The notes below the pieces were generated by a model. That model was not told the origin of the DNA. It saw only the letters and a list, made by a program, of their open reading frames with translations, and did not search any database. A stretch of DNA of 64,000 nt, taken from positions 11,408,001 through 11,472,000 of the forward strand of contig OX327702.1 of assembly GCA_946807835.1 (NCBI GenBank), given 5' to 3'. Position numbers and translations under genes: made by a program. Source of the DNA: Ailanthus altissimus (taxonomy: Eukaryota > Streptophyta > Magnoliopsida > Sapindales > Simaroubaceae). This document shows positions 24,866-38,476 of this stretch, in pieces. Position 1 is the first letter of the stretch. Each line of letters starts with the position of its first letter.

Positions 24866-25850
24866 TAATTTTTTTTTAAGGTAATAAGACATTAACAGTT
24901 TCTAAAATTTATATCCTTAAAACGTTTCTTTAAGAAACGTAAAGAATTATACAGAGGTGGTTAAAATGAAATGAATTGTTCTCATTCTTTTTTTTTTAAA
25001 AAAAAAATTTGTTCTCGAATTTAAATTCGGTCAAAAAGTGCTCTATGATAATTAAAAACAGTTTTTAATTTATTATATTTGATTTAAACTCATTTTTTTT
25101 AAAAACAATTATTTGATAACACTTCCTATAGAAATAATTTCCTGTAAGATTGTTATTAACTAATAACAAAATCATAATATTCTGGTTGTGGTTGGTTCTG
25201 TATATTATATTTGTGTTTTGAAGCGGTATCTGCTAACCATCGAGAAACCATGAGAATATAAAAGAGAGTGGTCAAAATTTAATACTTTTCAACGCGTCAT
25301 TAATTTATCTGAATGGGCTAGGGCAAATTAATTTCGGGTTGCCTAACGCCAAACGTGAGCCAACAACTCTCGATCTTATGTGCCATCAAATGTTTCAAAT
25401 GTTCAGACTTATTCAGAATATACTTTTAATTATATACTCTCCAAAAATTTCCAACTACCTATTCAAAGCCTTACACTTGAATGAAGTTAGAAGAGATGGG
25501 ACCGAGTCCATAATTACAAATAAAAGCAAATAGGTTAATTGTTGACTTAAGTGGAAAGTTTATGTTCTAGATCATGCGCAAAAAGTATGTATTTATATTA
25601 TTTTATGAAATAAATAAAATTATAGTTTTATACTTGAAATAGATATATAATAATTATTTTGTAAATATAAAAAAATTTTAAATTTATTTATGTGACTATA
25701 ACTTTAGAATATAATTATTTTATACCAAAGGATTAAGGTTATAAATATTAAAAAAAAAAAATTATAATAAATTAATTAAAGTTTGAGATCTTTGATTAAA
25801 TGTTATTAGAGTGGTGCACGGACATTGAGAATGTGATAATTTATTCAAAT
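24866..25850. other. AT-rich sequence, nothing recognised
   Basis: Homopolymer-rich intergenic DNA. A 64-codon plus frame at 25,339-25,533 has no recognisable domain. The right part runs into the truncated copia LTR. Confidence 0.5.
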
Positions 25851-27238
25851 CACTTGGGAGCCATCGGCCAATTTGGGTGAGTAATATATTCTAATGCTCT
25901 AAGATTGTATTTTAAAAAGTCTTATGACTATAAGCAGTAATTATAGAGAAAAGAGTTTAACCTTAGGGATAAATAATATTACAAATGTGTTAAAGAATAT
26001 TATTTTTTGAAATACAATTCTAGAGATAAGCTTTCAGTTGGGCATATAGAGATTTGACGTTGTTGATCTATATCTCCGCTCTACCTAGATATAAATGATG
26101 GAGGGATTATATGAATATGTTATAACCTCAACTTGTATGGTCTAACGCGCCATTTTATAATATCCGTGACGTGTGTATGGGGCATCGTTCATGGACGTAT
26201 GAAGGAGTTCTATATGACAATTTTGGCGTGGACCTAGAGAGTTTTACAATATGAAGTGTACTTATTGTGCACTGGGGCAGCATTATAGATTGAACAGTTC
26301 CATCCTAGAAATTCTATCAAACTAAAAATATATTTCAGAGCTCCTCGAGTTGTGCACTTGTTTAGACTTAAATGTTAAGTACATCACTTAATTAGTTGAC
26401 AAGAGTTGTTAACTAATTAGATGTTAATAAGTGGTAAAATTTTGTTCCATGACTTATTTCACCATGAATTCACACATTAACCATGTCGATAAAATCAAAT
26501 AAGGTAATATTAATTATTCAAATAGTTTTTGAATAATTAAATAAATAAAATATAATTTTTATTTATTTGTTATTTTATTCCTAAGTGGAAGACATATCTA
26601 ATTTGAAAAACATAAAATAAATTAAGTGGAGTACCATTTTGTAGAATTAATGGTCAATTTTATTAGACTATTAAAAATGGCCACAAAAAATTATTTTTGG
26701 TTGTTGACCACTTAACTTAATTTTGGTGGAGCACTTGTGAAATGGTTAGAGCACCAAAAATGGTGTGAATTCATTTTGATTAACAAGGGTGAAGAAAAAA
26801 TTCACACAAGGACAGAGGGTATTGAAGAGAGTTTGATTTTTGGAGAGTTTTCTTTGAATAAAGAGTTGTGAGAAAAACTAGAGAGAAAGAAAAATAAATT
26901 CCTCTTATTTTTATTTCAAGAAACAAAACCTTATTGCTAGAAATTTAATTGCTACTATTCTAACTTCACAATTCCACCGGATTATTGTGAACTAGAATTG
27001 AATAATAATGCACTTCAAGGTGAGCTCAAAGTTGGAGCTAAGAAAAATCCAGAATTAAAATCTCATTGAAGGTCATCAAATGTATGTTTTTATAATCATA
27101 AGTTGTTAATGATTTAAATTACATGTGTATATGTTGATTAAATGCTTAATTCTGCTGTAAAATTCATATATATGATACATGTGTTTAGTTTTTTCAACAT
27201 GTACACAATCACATGCATACACCTTAAAACACGTTAAC
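25851..27238 (+). repeat. Copia-type LTR, 5'-truncated, plus orientation
   Basis: Contains the block shared by all large copia LTRs in this window: AACCTCAACTTGTATGGTCTAA (26,128 on), GTGTATGGGGCATCG, GTGGACCTAGAGAG, GTGCACTGGGGCAGC, then a region matching 30,739-31,255 in the opposite orientation (TTGCTAGAAATTT, ACTTCAAGGTGAGCTC) and the terminal CACGTTAACA at 27,229-27,238. The first several hundred bases of the LTR are missing on the left. It abuts a minus-strand copia pol relic head-on, so it is not the normal partner LTR of that relic. Confidence 0.65.
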
Positions 27239-30200
27239 AAAGATTTCCTCATAATTGATCATAGATTGCTGAGTATAATATTTTGCCACCAGTTATGCTT
27301 TTGAAGGTTTGTACCTCCCTATTAGGTCCACCTTTCCATTTGTAAACCTATTTACAGTTAATAGGAATAATTCCTTTGAGAAGCTCAATCAATTCCCACA
27401 CTTGATTAGCATGCATAGAGTCAATTTTAGACTTAATGGCTTCTTGCCTTTTTTTTCAGATCAATGTCCAACATCTCATCTTTCTAAGTCATAAGATCAT
27501 TTTCTTCAACTAAACAAATGTAGAAAAACCTTTAGGCATCATACTATACCTAACATGTGGCATTGAGATCTTTTTCGACCTACAAAGAGGGTGTGTCAAA
27601 GGTATTTCACTTAATTGAGCTCGAGGTTCCATCATCGGTTCATAAACTTTTGGATTGATGTCATGGAGTTCAATCCTTTTGCAATCCCCACTTTTTATGA
27701 GAAACTGTTTCTCTAGAAAAGTGGCATTATGAGGAAAGAGCACGTTTTGTTCCTCTGGATCATAGAATTGATATCCCATAGAGTATTTGGGATATCTAAT
27801 GAACCGATACTTGTACTCATTGGGTGCAAGTTTATCCTGTTACGTAACTTTTACCTATGTAGGACAACTCTAAATCTTAACATATTTAAGATTCAGTTTC
27901 CTCAATGTCCATATTTCATATGGAGTAATAGGAATAGCCTTTGATGGAACTCTGTTCAAAAAGTTAGCAACAGTTTCTAAAGTATAGCCTTATAGATATT
28001 CTTAAAAATTGGTAAAGCTCATCATCGATCAGACTATATCTAATAAAGTCTAATTTATTCTCTCTGAAACACCAATGTGTTGAGGAGTACCTGGAGGACT
28101 ATACTGAGTGAGAATTCTTTTGTCCATCAAATAATCCGTTAATTCACTACTCATGTATTCACCACCTCGATCTAATCAAAGACATTTAATATACATTCCG
28201 GTTTGTTTCTCTACCTCTAGTCAAAATTTCTTAAAACGTTTAAAGATTTCTAACTTATGTCTCATCAAAAACACATGTCTATATTGTAACAAATCATTGA
28301 TAAAGACAATGAAGTATCAAAACTAACCTATAGCAGTATGATTTATTAGACCACATATATCATTATATACAAGTTCCAATAAATCAATGGTATGATGTTT
28401 AACACCAACAAAAGGAGATTTGCTCATATTCTCTTGAATACAAGATTCATAAACTAGATAAGATTCTATGGAAAGAACAGGTATCTGACCATCCTAAATT
28501 AGACGGACTAAGCATCACATGCCAATATGACATAGTCTCATATGCTACAATATCGTACTATTCAAAGTTCATGAACTACTACTTGTTCTGTTCACCTGTT
28601 CATTCAAAACATTTTCTGTTGTATCTTAAATATAATGACCATTCATCAACTAATAGTCAACTAGCAAAACATTATCATTATTATATAAATATAAGGAACT
28701 ATTCCTAATATCTTTATGATAACCCTATTTGATTAAAACATGGAGTGATGTAATTTGCCTTATAATGTTTGGTTCATAATAACAGTTATACAACATGATT
28801 GTTCTGCTACAAGAGAGAAATAATTTAAAATTTCTGATAGCTTTTACATCTAGAAAAATAACAATTCCAATTAGAAGTTGTATTTCTCTACACTGTAGTA
28901 ATATAACTTTCCTCAAACCTTGCAACATATTATAGATGTGAGAATAATAGATGATATTTAATATTTAACCTGTGTTAGTATCATATGCTAGTAAAATGTC
29001 AATGAAAGGTAAATAGACACCTAAGAGGTTTATCTTTTCCATGGTAAAGCCTTTTAGATAGTAAAAATTTCCAACCTCACTTCAATGTAAATATTATTTT
29101 TTTTGCATTTTTTTTCATCTTGTGGTTTGGATACATCAAACAAATCTTTTAGATGAAGCATTATACTACTTGCATTATCTATATGCACATGCTCTCATTG
29201 AAGATCAATAAATATTTATGTCAGGATATATGATTTAAATCTTAAATAATCACTTATCCATTTCTAATAAAATTCAACTTCTTCCAAAAAGGTATTATCA
29301 GAAACACATTTAGTCATCTCTTGAGCAATAACATATCTAAACTATTCTGAATCTTAAACAATTCTGAGTCTTGAGTTAATAATAATTATTTTTCAGTACC
29401 CTATAGTTGGTTTACATCTAATATGGTATCTACAAATTACTTATGCTCATCTTATCTTATCTCTATAAGACAAGAGATGAGGTGTCTAGCGAAACATTTC
29501 TAATTGTTAAAGTTAACGATTTAGATCATGGATATAGCTAGTATATGTTTTCATTCTAAAGATTCCCTCCCCCTACTTCACATATTTTCTTTAATCTCTT
29601 AAATGTGAAAATGAAAATTTGAACACTTTATAACTTTCCAGTGAAAAGTAGACCCAATGAACATTCTACTTCAGCTTCACGTTTTAGCAATATTGGCATT
29701 TGTAAAATCCAAAAGGTAGACAAATCTTGTCAATTACATCTCATGTAACTCCTACCAATGATTATAAATACACCATATCCTTACGCTTTAGTAACATTGG
29801 TTAAGTGTGTTCTAGATTAACTTGTTAATAATCTAATATAAGTTACTGATACTACCCTCACGCTTTAGCAAATTAGGCAATATATTTGCCTTATCTCATG
29901 CTTAACTGGCATAGTTCAAATCACACTGACTAATTCCTCATGCTTTATCAATATTGGAAAGCATCGAGGTGACCTATCTAACATCGTATTGACAAGATGG
30001 ACCACGCATAACATTATCTCATAATAAAATACATTTTCAATATGATTAAAAGAGATTTTGTAAAATTTATCTGTATCTTATGAAGATCTAATTCATAATC
30101 ATCTATTTATTTTATGCAAGCACATTAAACCCCAACCAGTAGGGCTCCCATTTTGGTTAACAGTACAAATAAATGATTTATAGTTTATAAAGCAGTTATA

Positions 30201-30725
30201 TAATAGTTATATTGCTTAAATAAATATCACACGTAAAAGAATGCAAAATGGAGTGAATTGCTTAGAACTTCCAGTGTTAAACTATTTTAACGCCCCTGTA
30301 TTTTGTATGAAAACGTCCTAATGTGGTACACTTCACCGTCATGGCATTATTATATAACGCCCCTGCAGTGACAAGCCAACACCCTAGTATGAATTTCAAT
30401 ACGTTCCAACATCTTGGACCTTAGATGCCCCAGCGCTAGAATACCAAGTCGCGACATTCATTTAGTGTCTACTAATGCCCCAACATCAGACATATGAACG
30501 CCCTAGCATGTATTCTGATGCCATGAACGCTCCAACATTATATATCCAATGCCTTAATGTTTATCAAACAACTATGAGCGCCCATGCATTATATGTGTAA
30601 TGCCCCAGCATTCACTCGATTAGTGACCTAATTCTGCACAACACTTGAAAATGCAGAACTCATTGTTCCTGAGCATCCCAAACAGTTCAAACACACTTTA
30701 TTAACCCAAAAAAACACACAAACAT
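27239..30725 (-). mobile_element. Ty1/copia element internal region, truncated and decayed
   Basis: Minus strand, from high to low coordinates: primer-binding site at 30,738, a leader with a motif array (30,270-30,620), a largely unreadable gag region, then integrase (about 28,180-27,900: LDRGGEYMSSELTDYLMDKR, TQYSPPGTPQH, GVSERIN, NRVPSKAIPITPYEIW), the post-integrase segment (27,779-27,510: GYQFYDPEEQNVLF, NATFLEKQFL) and the start of reverse transcriptase (about 27,390-27,240: INCK, VYKWKGGPN, then SMINYEEIF). The rest of reverse transcriptase and RNase H is missing, because the relic stops at 27,239 where the opposite LTR ends. Many stops interrupt it. Confidence 0.75.
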
Positions 30726-30738
30726 TCTCTGATACAAT
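30726..30738 (-). other. Primer-binding site of the copia element
   Basis: On the minus strand reads ATTGTATCAGAGA directly inside the LTR end, again a mutated initiator tRNA-Met site (TGGTATCAGAG). Confidence 0.7.
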
Positions 30739-31255
30739 TGTTACCGTGCATCTAAGGGTACATGCATATGATACTATTCATTAAACAATCAATGCATGTC
30801 AATTATAGAATTACTCAGCGGAATGGAAATCTAATTTTCTATTCAACGTACACATACTTAATTAAAGTCTATTACATGAATAAAATCCAAAAAACTTACC
30901 CTTGAAGTCATTTTATATAGAATTCAAATTGGAGCTCACCTTGAAGTGTTCTTTTGATCAATTTTAGTCCGTAACATCCGATGGAATTACAAAGCTAGAA
31001 ATGGTGTCATTTCAAATTTCTAGCAATATCAAATTTGTGCAAATCAGTTCAACACTTTGAACTTTCTCTCAAATGGCCAAAATTGAAGACAATGACTTAT
31101 TTGAAACAATTTCATAATATTCCTTATATATGGCCAGTTAATGCATTTGTCCTTTATGCATCTCTTTCATGAAAACAAGTGTCATAATTCATTTGTGTTA
31201 GTTTGGATTGGATTTGGGTATTTGTGCTTTCGTGATGTAAGTGTTTATCCTATGC
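30739..31255 (-). repeat. Copia 5' LTR, truncated (minus orientation)
   Basis: The minus strand ends ...GCACGGTAACA at 30,739, directly before the primer-binding site. Homologous to 711-2,064 and, inverted, to 25,851-27,238. Only the 3' third of the LTR is left; its 5' part is replaced by an Athila-like LTR somewhere near 31,250. That boundary is approximate. Confidence 0.6.
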
Positions 31256-32171
31256 ACAATGGCACGTTATTGCTAAAAAGTCATAAAGGGGCGTTAAACC
31301 CACGAGGATTAGTACTCGCTCTACTCAAGAACTAAAACTAATTTTCCTATTTTTATCCGAACAAATTGATTTTATTGAAAATAAAACTAATAACCAAGTA
31401 AAATATATGTAAGTCACAAATTCCAACACTCTTAATGATAAGTGAAGTCTAGGATATGTAGTTATCCCTTAACCCATATTTGTTATGGATATGCTTTGAA
31501 TGACAATTTCTTTGTTAATTACTGGTCACAACTATAGGCTTATCACAAGCCTCTTCTAATGGTCAAGCGATTATAGCCCACTCAATCCAATATCTATATT
31601 CCTATGATACTGAGATTTAATTGAGTTCATTAAGTTCAAGTTGTCTTAACCATGCATGCCAATTACATATATTCCTATCCTAATTGAAACTTGTAGATGC
31701 TACTCTATAATCATACATCACTTTATCCTAGGCTATTCAATAAGATAGCTTTTCCAAGTTTATCTTAATAAATTCAAAGTTCATACATAAGATTGGCCAA
31801 GTAAAATATAAGCATTAAGATCAACAAAATGAATAAAAACCAAGTTCATCCCATATGCCAATGCTACGACGTTGAAATTCCCAAAAACGCTAAGGTGTTT
31901 AGTGCTCAACACCGCGTTGTTCATCCTATATAGATGAATGCTCTCGTGTTTTCTTTTAGAATGCAGTTGCGTCTAGTTCTTTTCTGTACTTCCATCTCTA
32001 AATTTTTTACTCTTTAGCCTCTTTTTTGCTGCTTTTCTCCCCATTTAGTCCATTTAAATGCTTGTCCTACAATTTCAACACAAGTATGCATTAATAAACC
32101 GTAATTACTTAAAAACGGCAATAATCAAAGTTAAAATGAGAAAATAGTATATATCAATTTTATGATTATCA
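31256..32171 (-). repeat. Athila-like (Ty3/gypsy) LTR, minus orientation
   Basis: On the minus strand an LTR begins TGATAATCATAAAATTG at 32,171, directly after GAGGACATACAATTG...AAGTTTGGGGGAGTT, the polypurine-rich tract typical of Athila-like elements. It contains GTGTTTTTGGG and ACGCTAAGG words like those of the other Athila-like LTRs here. The lower end is uncertain. Confidence 0.55.
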
Positions 32172-33530
32172 AACTCCCCCAAACTTAGACAATTGTATGT
32201 CCTCAAGCAATGAAAGGAAGAAAACGCACTCGAAGGGGCTGACTGACTTGAAACAAATTAAACAACCTTAAAAATCGAAGTGCGAATACTAAAAACACAT
32301 ATAGATAAGTTAAATGCAACATAACTAAATTATGATCAAGTTGTCACAATAATCACTTAATTGTCTCAAGGATTGCTCCACTCAACTTTTACTCATTTGA
32401 AAATAATTAAAACTATTCAACAATTTACAAACACCATAATTAATTTTTTTTTTCTTCTATACAAGTGATCAACCGTATGTGTATGTTGGGTGAGAATTAC
32501 TCAATTCTAACCTAAAGTAGCTCAATAACTTAAAGTTGTATGGTAAGATGTTGTCTCGGTATATTTTGAATCTAGGATACAATCATAGGCTAGTTTTTTT
32601 TATATAACTCTCCACTAATGTAGGAATATGCATGAATAAGGATCAATTAGGATTTTTATAAGCTTATAGTGCAAAATAAGGTCAAGGTGGGATGTTTAGA
32701 TAAACTATTTAGCTCATTACACCATGAACACAAAACTCATTTGGCTTTTTATTTGAACTTTTAAACCTCACCATTACAATTCTCCCAAACTTATGCCTTT
32801 TTGCCCAAAATTACTCTTATTTGCTACTTTAAGATATATACACATAATTTATTCTTTATTCATATATTTTTACATATATTTATTTAAATAATGATAAATT
32901 ATTTTTTTATTTTATTTAAATGAATAAAATTACTCCCCCAAACTTAGAGCACTATCCTCGTTTAATATGGCTTTTGATTGCCATTTTTTTTGCACTTTTT
33001 CTATCTTCACCCACTTAGCTCCAAACAAATTCTATATTTTCCAATAAGCTCCATGTCTATGGTGTTAAGGGTGTTTAGAGTAATTAACTCATGGCTTAGG
33101 TTTGTAATGTAGTTATTTAACAAAAATGGTATTTTTGACTTAAATAGGGTAACTAGGGTTTGATGTAATAAGGTAGGCTGGAAAGGCTCAAACGGTCTAA
33201 ATATGGCTTAATTTTCTTTCCTTTTTCACACTTCTTAGGATTTGGCCTTGAGTTGCAATCAAACTAGTTTTAATGTGTCTAATCAATAAGACTGAGGTAT
33301 ACTACTTTTTCTAAGTACACTAAACTAATTCAAGCCTACTAGGTGCTCAAAACTTGGTGATCACTTATAAGGTTGAATTCTGCCTCGTAATTAGTGTATG
33401 GATTATTTCAAGTCTAAATTATTTCCTATGAAGTAAAAACTTAAGCGTGTCAATACTTTACTCATCATGGACAAGTGTTCATCATAACAATTCACACAAT
33501 ACAGTATAGCAATGTTGAGGTACTTTATTT
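32172..33530 (-). mobile_element. Athila-like 3' non-coding internal region
   Basis: No protein is readable. On the minus strand it contains AAGTTTGGGGG-type tracts and resembles 51,298-52,045, 56,201-57,419 and 61,609-62,838, the region between pol and the 3' LTR in this group (for example the CCTAAGCCATGAGTTAAT and ACCAAGTTTTGAGC words recur as relatives). It ends at the lower boundary of a copia LTR near 33,530. Confidence 0.5.
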
Positions 33531-34651
33531 TGGTTCAAAATCGTATTTCATTGGTTGCTAGTATGCATATGCATGTGTTCGCTATTTATTTATACATATA
33601 CTTGCATCTCATACAATATATATGTACGCGCTACAAAAACAAAAAATCTAATTTTCTAAATAATGAATACGATAAATTTTGTTACATTACACTAATGCAC
33701 AAAATATAAAACATATTGATTTTATTAATACAATGACTGAGAATAATCACCTGTCAAGCTTTTGGAATAGTATAAGCTAGAGTACCGCCTGAAATGAACT
33801 CGTTAGCAATTTTAGGACTCAAATGGGTGGGTTTGAGTCGCTAGAATAGAAGCTTTATTTTTAGCTTTGGTTTAATACTTTAAACCTTGAGATTAACTTT
33901 TAATCTCGATAGTCTAACACTTAAACTATTTTTTTTATTTGTTTTACCATTGATAAACTCTTGATCAATAAAACAAACGCTTGAATACTTTAATAGACTG
34001 AGCCTAATGGAGAAGAAGATAAATAGTGAACTCAACATTTGAATTCAAAATTAGTAAAACAAATTTTCTCTCTTCTTTCTCTCTCTAGACCAGGCACTCT
34101 TTAAGCATTATTTGTTTCATATTCATGGCTATTTATAGAATTAGTTTGCTTAACAATTAAGCAACCTTTGGATTATTTCATTCAAGCCCTAATAAAAGCT
34201 CTTATTTCATTACTTAATCATTAAGTAATTGAGAAATATCATTCATAACCCTTAACTTAGCCATTAAGTTTTCTCCTAACTCAACATTAGTTAACAATTT
34301 AACCTTAATTAAATTAAAGTTTACTTAACAATTAAGTAATTTATTTTAATTCAATATTTGTTTTATTAAATTAACTTTACCCTAGGGTTAACATTTAACC
34401 AATGTTAAGTTAATTCCCACTTAACTATTAAGTAAAACTAAATATTTAGATTATTTAATAATTAAATAATTAATTAAAATAAAATTACACTTAAGCCTTT
34501 ATTAACCCAACGTAGGTCCCATAAAATCTAACATTTTAGTCAATATATCCAAAGGCTCACTATGTGCTACGTGTCAATATTAATTAGTCAACAATAATTG
34601 TTAACTAATTAATGTATTTAATACTTAAGTCTGACACGCATACATCCCGAG
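33531..34651 (-). repeat. Large copia LTR, 3' half (split by a Tekay-type insertion)
   Basis: Minus orientation, homologous to 49,252-51,297: the TTTAGAAAATTAGATTTTT block and the ATGTATGAGATGCA block near the lower end, the tandem TTTAAGTGTTAAA words, and the ACGTGTCAATATTAATTAG / TTAACTAATTAATG block near 34,570-34,620. It stops at 34,651 with GACACGCATACATCCCGAG, and the same LTR resumes at 40,810 with CCAAGGGTACC. The lower end near 33,530 is approximate. Confidence 0.75.
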
Positions 34652-35666
34652 TGACAGGGCCCGACCCGAGACCCTCTACTATAAATCCCAGCGGTCCTAC
34701 CGGGCACCCCAACAAAAATTCCTCAGAACCGAACTAGGTAAGTTGAGAAATTCCGCGAGGCGAACCCTTTTTTAGTTCTTACTACTACTGAGAAAGTCTT
34801 GTAATATACATGAAAATGACATCTTAATTTTATAAAAAAAAACAGACAGAGTTTTTCCTGTTTTTCAGAAAATCCATATAAAACCTGCAAAGAAATATCA
34901 CTTTTATTTCAAAACACTTCTCGATACTACCAATTCAGACCTCCGGTTCTTTCCAAATCAAATCCAACACAATTCAATAGTTTCATTTAAATCACAAAAT
35001 GAGCATAATCATAATAAGCAAAAATGATCATCATAAAATCGAAATCTCTTCTTGTTGGTTCAAATATACATACAAATATACATGCCTACAACTATTATGC
35101 ATAAAGTAAAGAGTGCTATTTAGCACATTTACATGTACAAAGATAATCTTCGAATTCGGCTCACTACTTGATAATAGGAGAATCAGCAGCTTGCGTACCG
35201 AGACCTGCACCTGGAAAGGGTGTTTAAAAAATATAAAACATAAAACCAGTGAGCTAAAGGAGCTCAGTGAGTGCAATTAAGATTTCAATTACAAGAACAT
35301 TATGCATAGATAGTAAATTCTAAAGTACATGCAGAAATCATGCTTCTAAAACTGATGTAAAACTGTAAAACGGTTTCTAATATCATATGCTAATGAAATC
35401 TTGCTGAGCGGGTTTTATCTACATCTTTGGAAAACAATATCCAGAATCTGTATAACATAATAACTGCTGTGTGCATATAAATGCATAAATGCTATCGGTA
35501 AATCGAAAACTAGTAAAATCCTCACTTGGCCATTTTCTTTCTAAACTCTACCAATGGTAACCCTAAAGCTCTATACTCACGCAGCGACTCAACTAGCACT
35601 GCACACGTGAGTAGGTCACAGGGCACCTCAACTAGCAGCACCCACAGTGACATCTCAAGACATCTC
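34652..35666 (-). repeat. Tekay/Del-type gypsy solo LTR, 3' part
   Basis: Matches the last 1.0 kb of the complete LTR at 35,667-38,438 with few differences. Outer end TGACAGGGCCC at 34,652; inner end ...CATCTC at 35,666. The other part of the same LTR copy is 39,034-40,809, and together they make about 2.79 kb. The flanks CCGAG (34,647-34,651) and CCAAG (40,810-40,814) form a probable 5-bp target duplication with one mismatch. Confidence 0.8.
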
Positions 35667-38438
35667 TGACAGGACCCGACCCGAGACCCTCTACTGTAGA
35701 TCCCAGCGGCCCTGTCGGGCACCCCGACGGAAGTTCCTCCGAACCTAACTGGGTAAGTTAAGAAATTCCGCAAGGCGAACCCCTTTTAATTCTTGTTACT
35801 ACTAAGAAGATCTAATAATATACATGAAAACGACATCTTAGTTTTAAAACAAATGGACAGAGTTTCCCCTGTTTTTCGGAAAATCCATATAAACCTGCAA
35901 AGAAATTTCACTTCTAATTCCAACACATCTCAATTCTATCAATTCGGACCTCCGGTCCTTTTCAAATCAAATCCAACACAACTCAATTATTTCGTGTAAA
36001 TCACAAAATAAGCATAATCATAAAAAGTAAAAACGATCATCATAAACTGGAAATCTCTTCTTCTTGATTCAACACATACTTACAAATATATATGCCTACA
36101 ACTATTATGCATAAAGTAAAGAGTGCTATTAGCACATTTACATGTACAAAAAATTATCTTTGGATTCGGCCCACTACTCGGCGATAGGAGAATCAGCAGC
36201 TTGCGTTCCGAAACCTACACCTGGGAAAGGGGTTTAAAACATAAAACATAAAACGAGTGAGCTAAAGGAGCTCAGTGAGTGTAAATGAGAATTCAATTAC
36301 AAGAATATTATACAAAGATAGCAATTTCTAAAGTACATGCAGAAATTATGCTTCTAAAACGGATGTAAAATTGTAAAACAGTTTATAATATCATATGCTA
36401 ATGAAATCTTGCCGAGCGGGTTTTATTTACATCTTTGGAAAACTATATTCAGAATCTGTATAACATAATAACTACTGTGTGCATATAAATGCATAAATGC
36501 TATCGGTAAATCGAAAACTAGTAAAATCCTCGCTCGGCCATTTTCTTTCTAAATTGTACCAATGGTAACCCTAAAGCTCTATACCCACGCAGCGACTCAA
36601 CTAGCACCGCATATGTGAGCAGGTCATGGGGCACCTCAACTAGCAGCACCCACAGTGACATCTCAAGACATCTCACTGGCTACGCAGCGGAATCCTACAT
36701 CGCATGCATATAGCGAGACAATATCCCGTACACATAGAGCGACTCTCATGACTCGACATCCCGACTTCCTGGAGTTAGTGACACACCCCCAAGACCTGCC
36801 CATGTGCACGGGATATACCGGCCGGGTCTAATACAATCATCACCACTATAATCTGAGGGTACCAATGGCCTTAAAACAAATGCAGTAATTTCCAAACTGT
36901 TTCACAAATCGATCATGTAAAAGCATGTCTATGAATATATCAAGATCATAAATCATGTTTATACATCGAAAGCTCATAAAACATACATAGTCATTGTGCG
37001 AAAACATAATAACCGAAGAGTAAAAGAAATGGCAGATTTCCACTCACAACCGCTCCGCGCTCAATTTTGCTCCCGATTCCTGCTCCTGTTAACGCTCTCG
37101 GTTATCCTCACCTACGCGCCATAAATGACATTTAGAACCAAATCAAACACTAGAATCTCATTTAACTACTAAATGCCCTAATCGGCATACAAAGCCCGGA
37201 GGTAAACTACTTCCCGATTTTAGTTACGGAGCCATAATCGAAACTAACTCACCATCCGGCTCCCTGAAAATTATTGAACACCTTATCATTTGATTGGACA
37301 TACTTGCCCTTCACCTTTCCAACATGGACAATTATGTCCCATTTTCTTCATTTTTGGGTTTTTCATCTACCATATACATTCAATTCACAAAATGCATCAT
37401 TTACACACAACAATTCAATCAAAACATCACTCAATTCCTCACTTCCCTAATGTGGCAGAATTTCACCCTAGGTTCCAACACATTCCTTTTCTCAATTTCT
37501 TGTTCCAATTACAACAAAATCATGCCAATTTTATTCTAAAGCCCTAATTACAATCAATTGAAATCTCTACAACAAAATCACCAAAAACCCTAATTCTCAC
37601 CTTGCCAATTTCTTCAAATTGATAACTCCTTCAAGCTCCAAACTAGAATTTAACTCAATCTAAGCCAAGAATACACATAAGAACATCAATTAACACATTC
37701 TTGAATTCTCACTTATCAAACTCATAAAAGATGCTTTTCTTACCTCTTTTTCTTGAATTTCCACTAATAGAGACTTCAATTGAGCTTAGGGATGGGTTTG
37801 TAACCTTAATTTGGCTTGATTACACATGAAAAATCATGAAAAAAAACTTGAATAGTCACTGTAGCAGCACCCCCCTTTGAAGCTCGAATTTCTCTCTTTT
37901 TTTTGGCTAAGTGTTAGTTTTGATTTCTCTTCAAATTTCTACACACTTCTAACATATATATAGTGCTCCCTTAATTTACCATTTTGCCCTTCAACTTACT
38001 TAAAACTTCTAATTTTCCATTAGTTAAAAACTAATTATGTAATTAGTTCATTTGTAACTATCTAGTTAGAATAGTTCAAAGAACTAACTAGAACTTCTAA
38101 CTTGGCAATCCATGAGATTTCTTCTAATTGGTCCATTCTCTAATATATGGATTATGTTTCTCAATAAAGGCTTGTTCCATTCATAACCCTTAAATGGAAA
38201 TTCATGTAGTAAATTAGAATTTTCTTTTCCAAGCCAATAGAGAAAAATTCTAAAAATATTCTAGGGTCATCCGGCGTACCGATCAAGTGTGAAATTACCA
38301 AATTAGGTCTGATATCTCTCACGTGCACTATAAAGAAAATATTTCTAATAGGATTAAAATCGAGTAACCCTACGGTGTCTTATTTGTTCTATACCGAAAT
38401 CTAGGCGCCAATACTACTAATAGGGATTGGATATTACA
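35667..38438 (-). repeat. Tekay/Del-type gypsy LTR, complete (2,772 bp)
   Basis: On the minus strand this begins TGTAATATCC at 38,438 and ends GGTCCTGTCA at 35,667, with canonical TG and CA. Just before its start the minus strand reads ATTTCGAGGATGAAATTTTTTATAAGGAGGGGTGAAAT, the end of pol plus the polypurine tract, so it is a 3' LTR. The lower side is flanked by ATCTC (35,662-35,666), repeated at 39,034-39,038. Short frames here (for example 37,290-37,547) recur in the other LTR copy and are not genes. Confidence 0.88.
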
Positions 38439-38476
38439 ATTTCACCCCTCCTTATAAAAAATTTCATCCTCGAAAT

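Noticed and set aside
34652..36666. Apparent tandem duplication of about 1 kb (34,652-35,666 and 35,667-36,666)
   Set aside because: Explained by insertion of one Tekay-derived piece into another LTR of the same family, with ATCTC on both sides.
37290..37547. Near-identical 85- and 81-residue frames at 37,290-37,547 and 39,660-39,917, suggesting a small gene pair
   Set aside because: Both lie at the same place in two copies of the Tekay-type LTR, so their similarity reflects the LTR. No domain and no coding signature.
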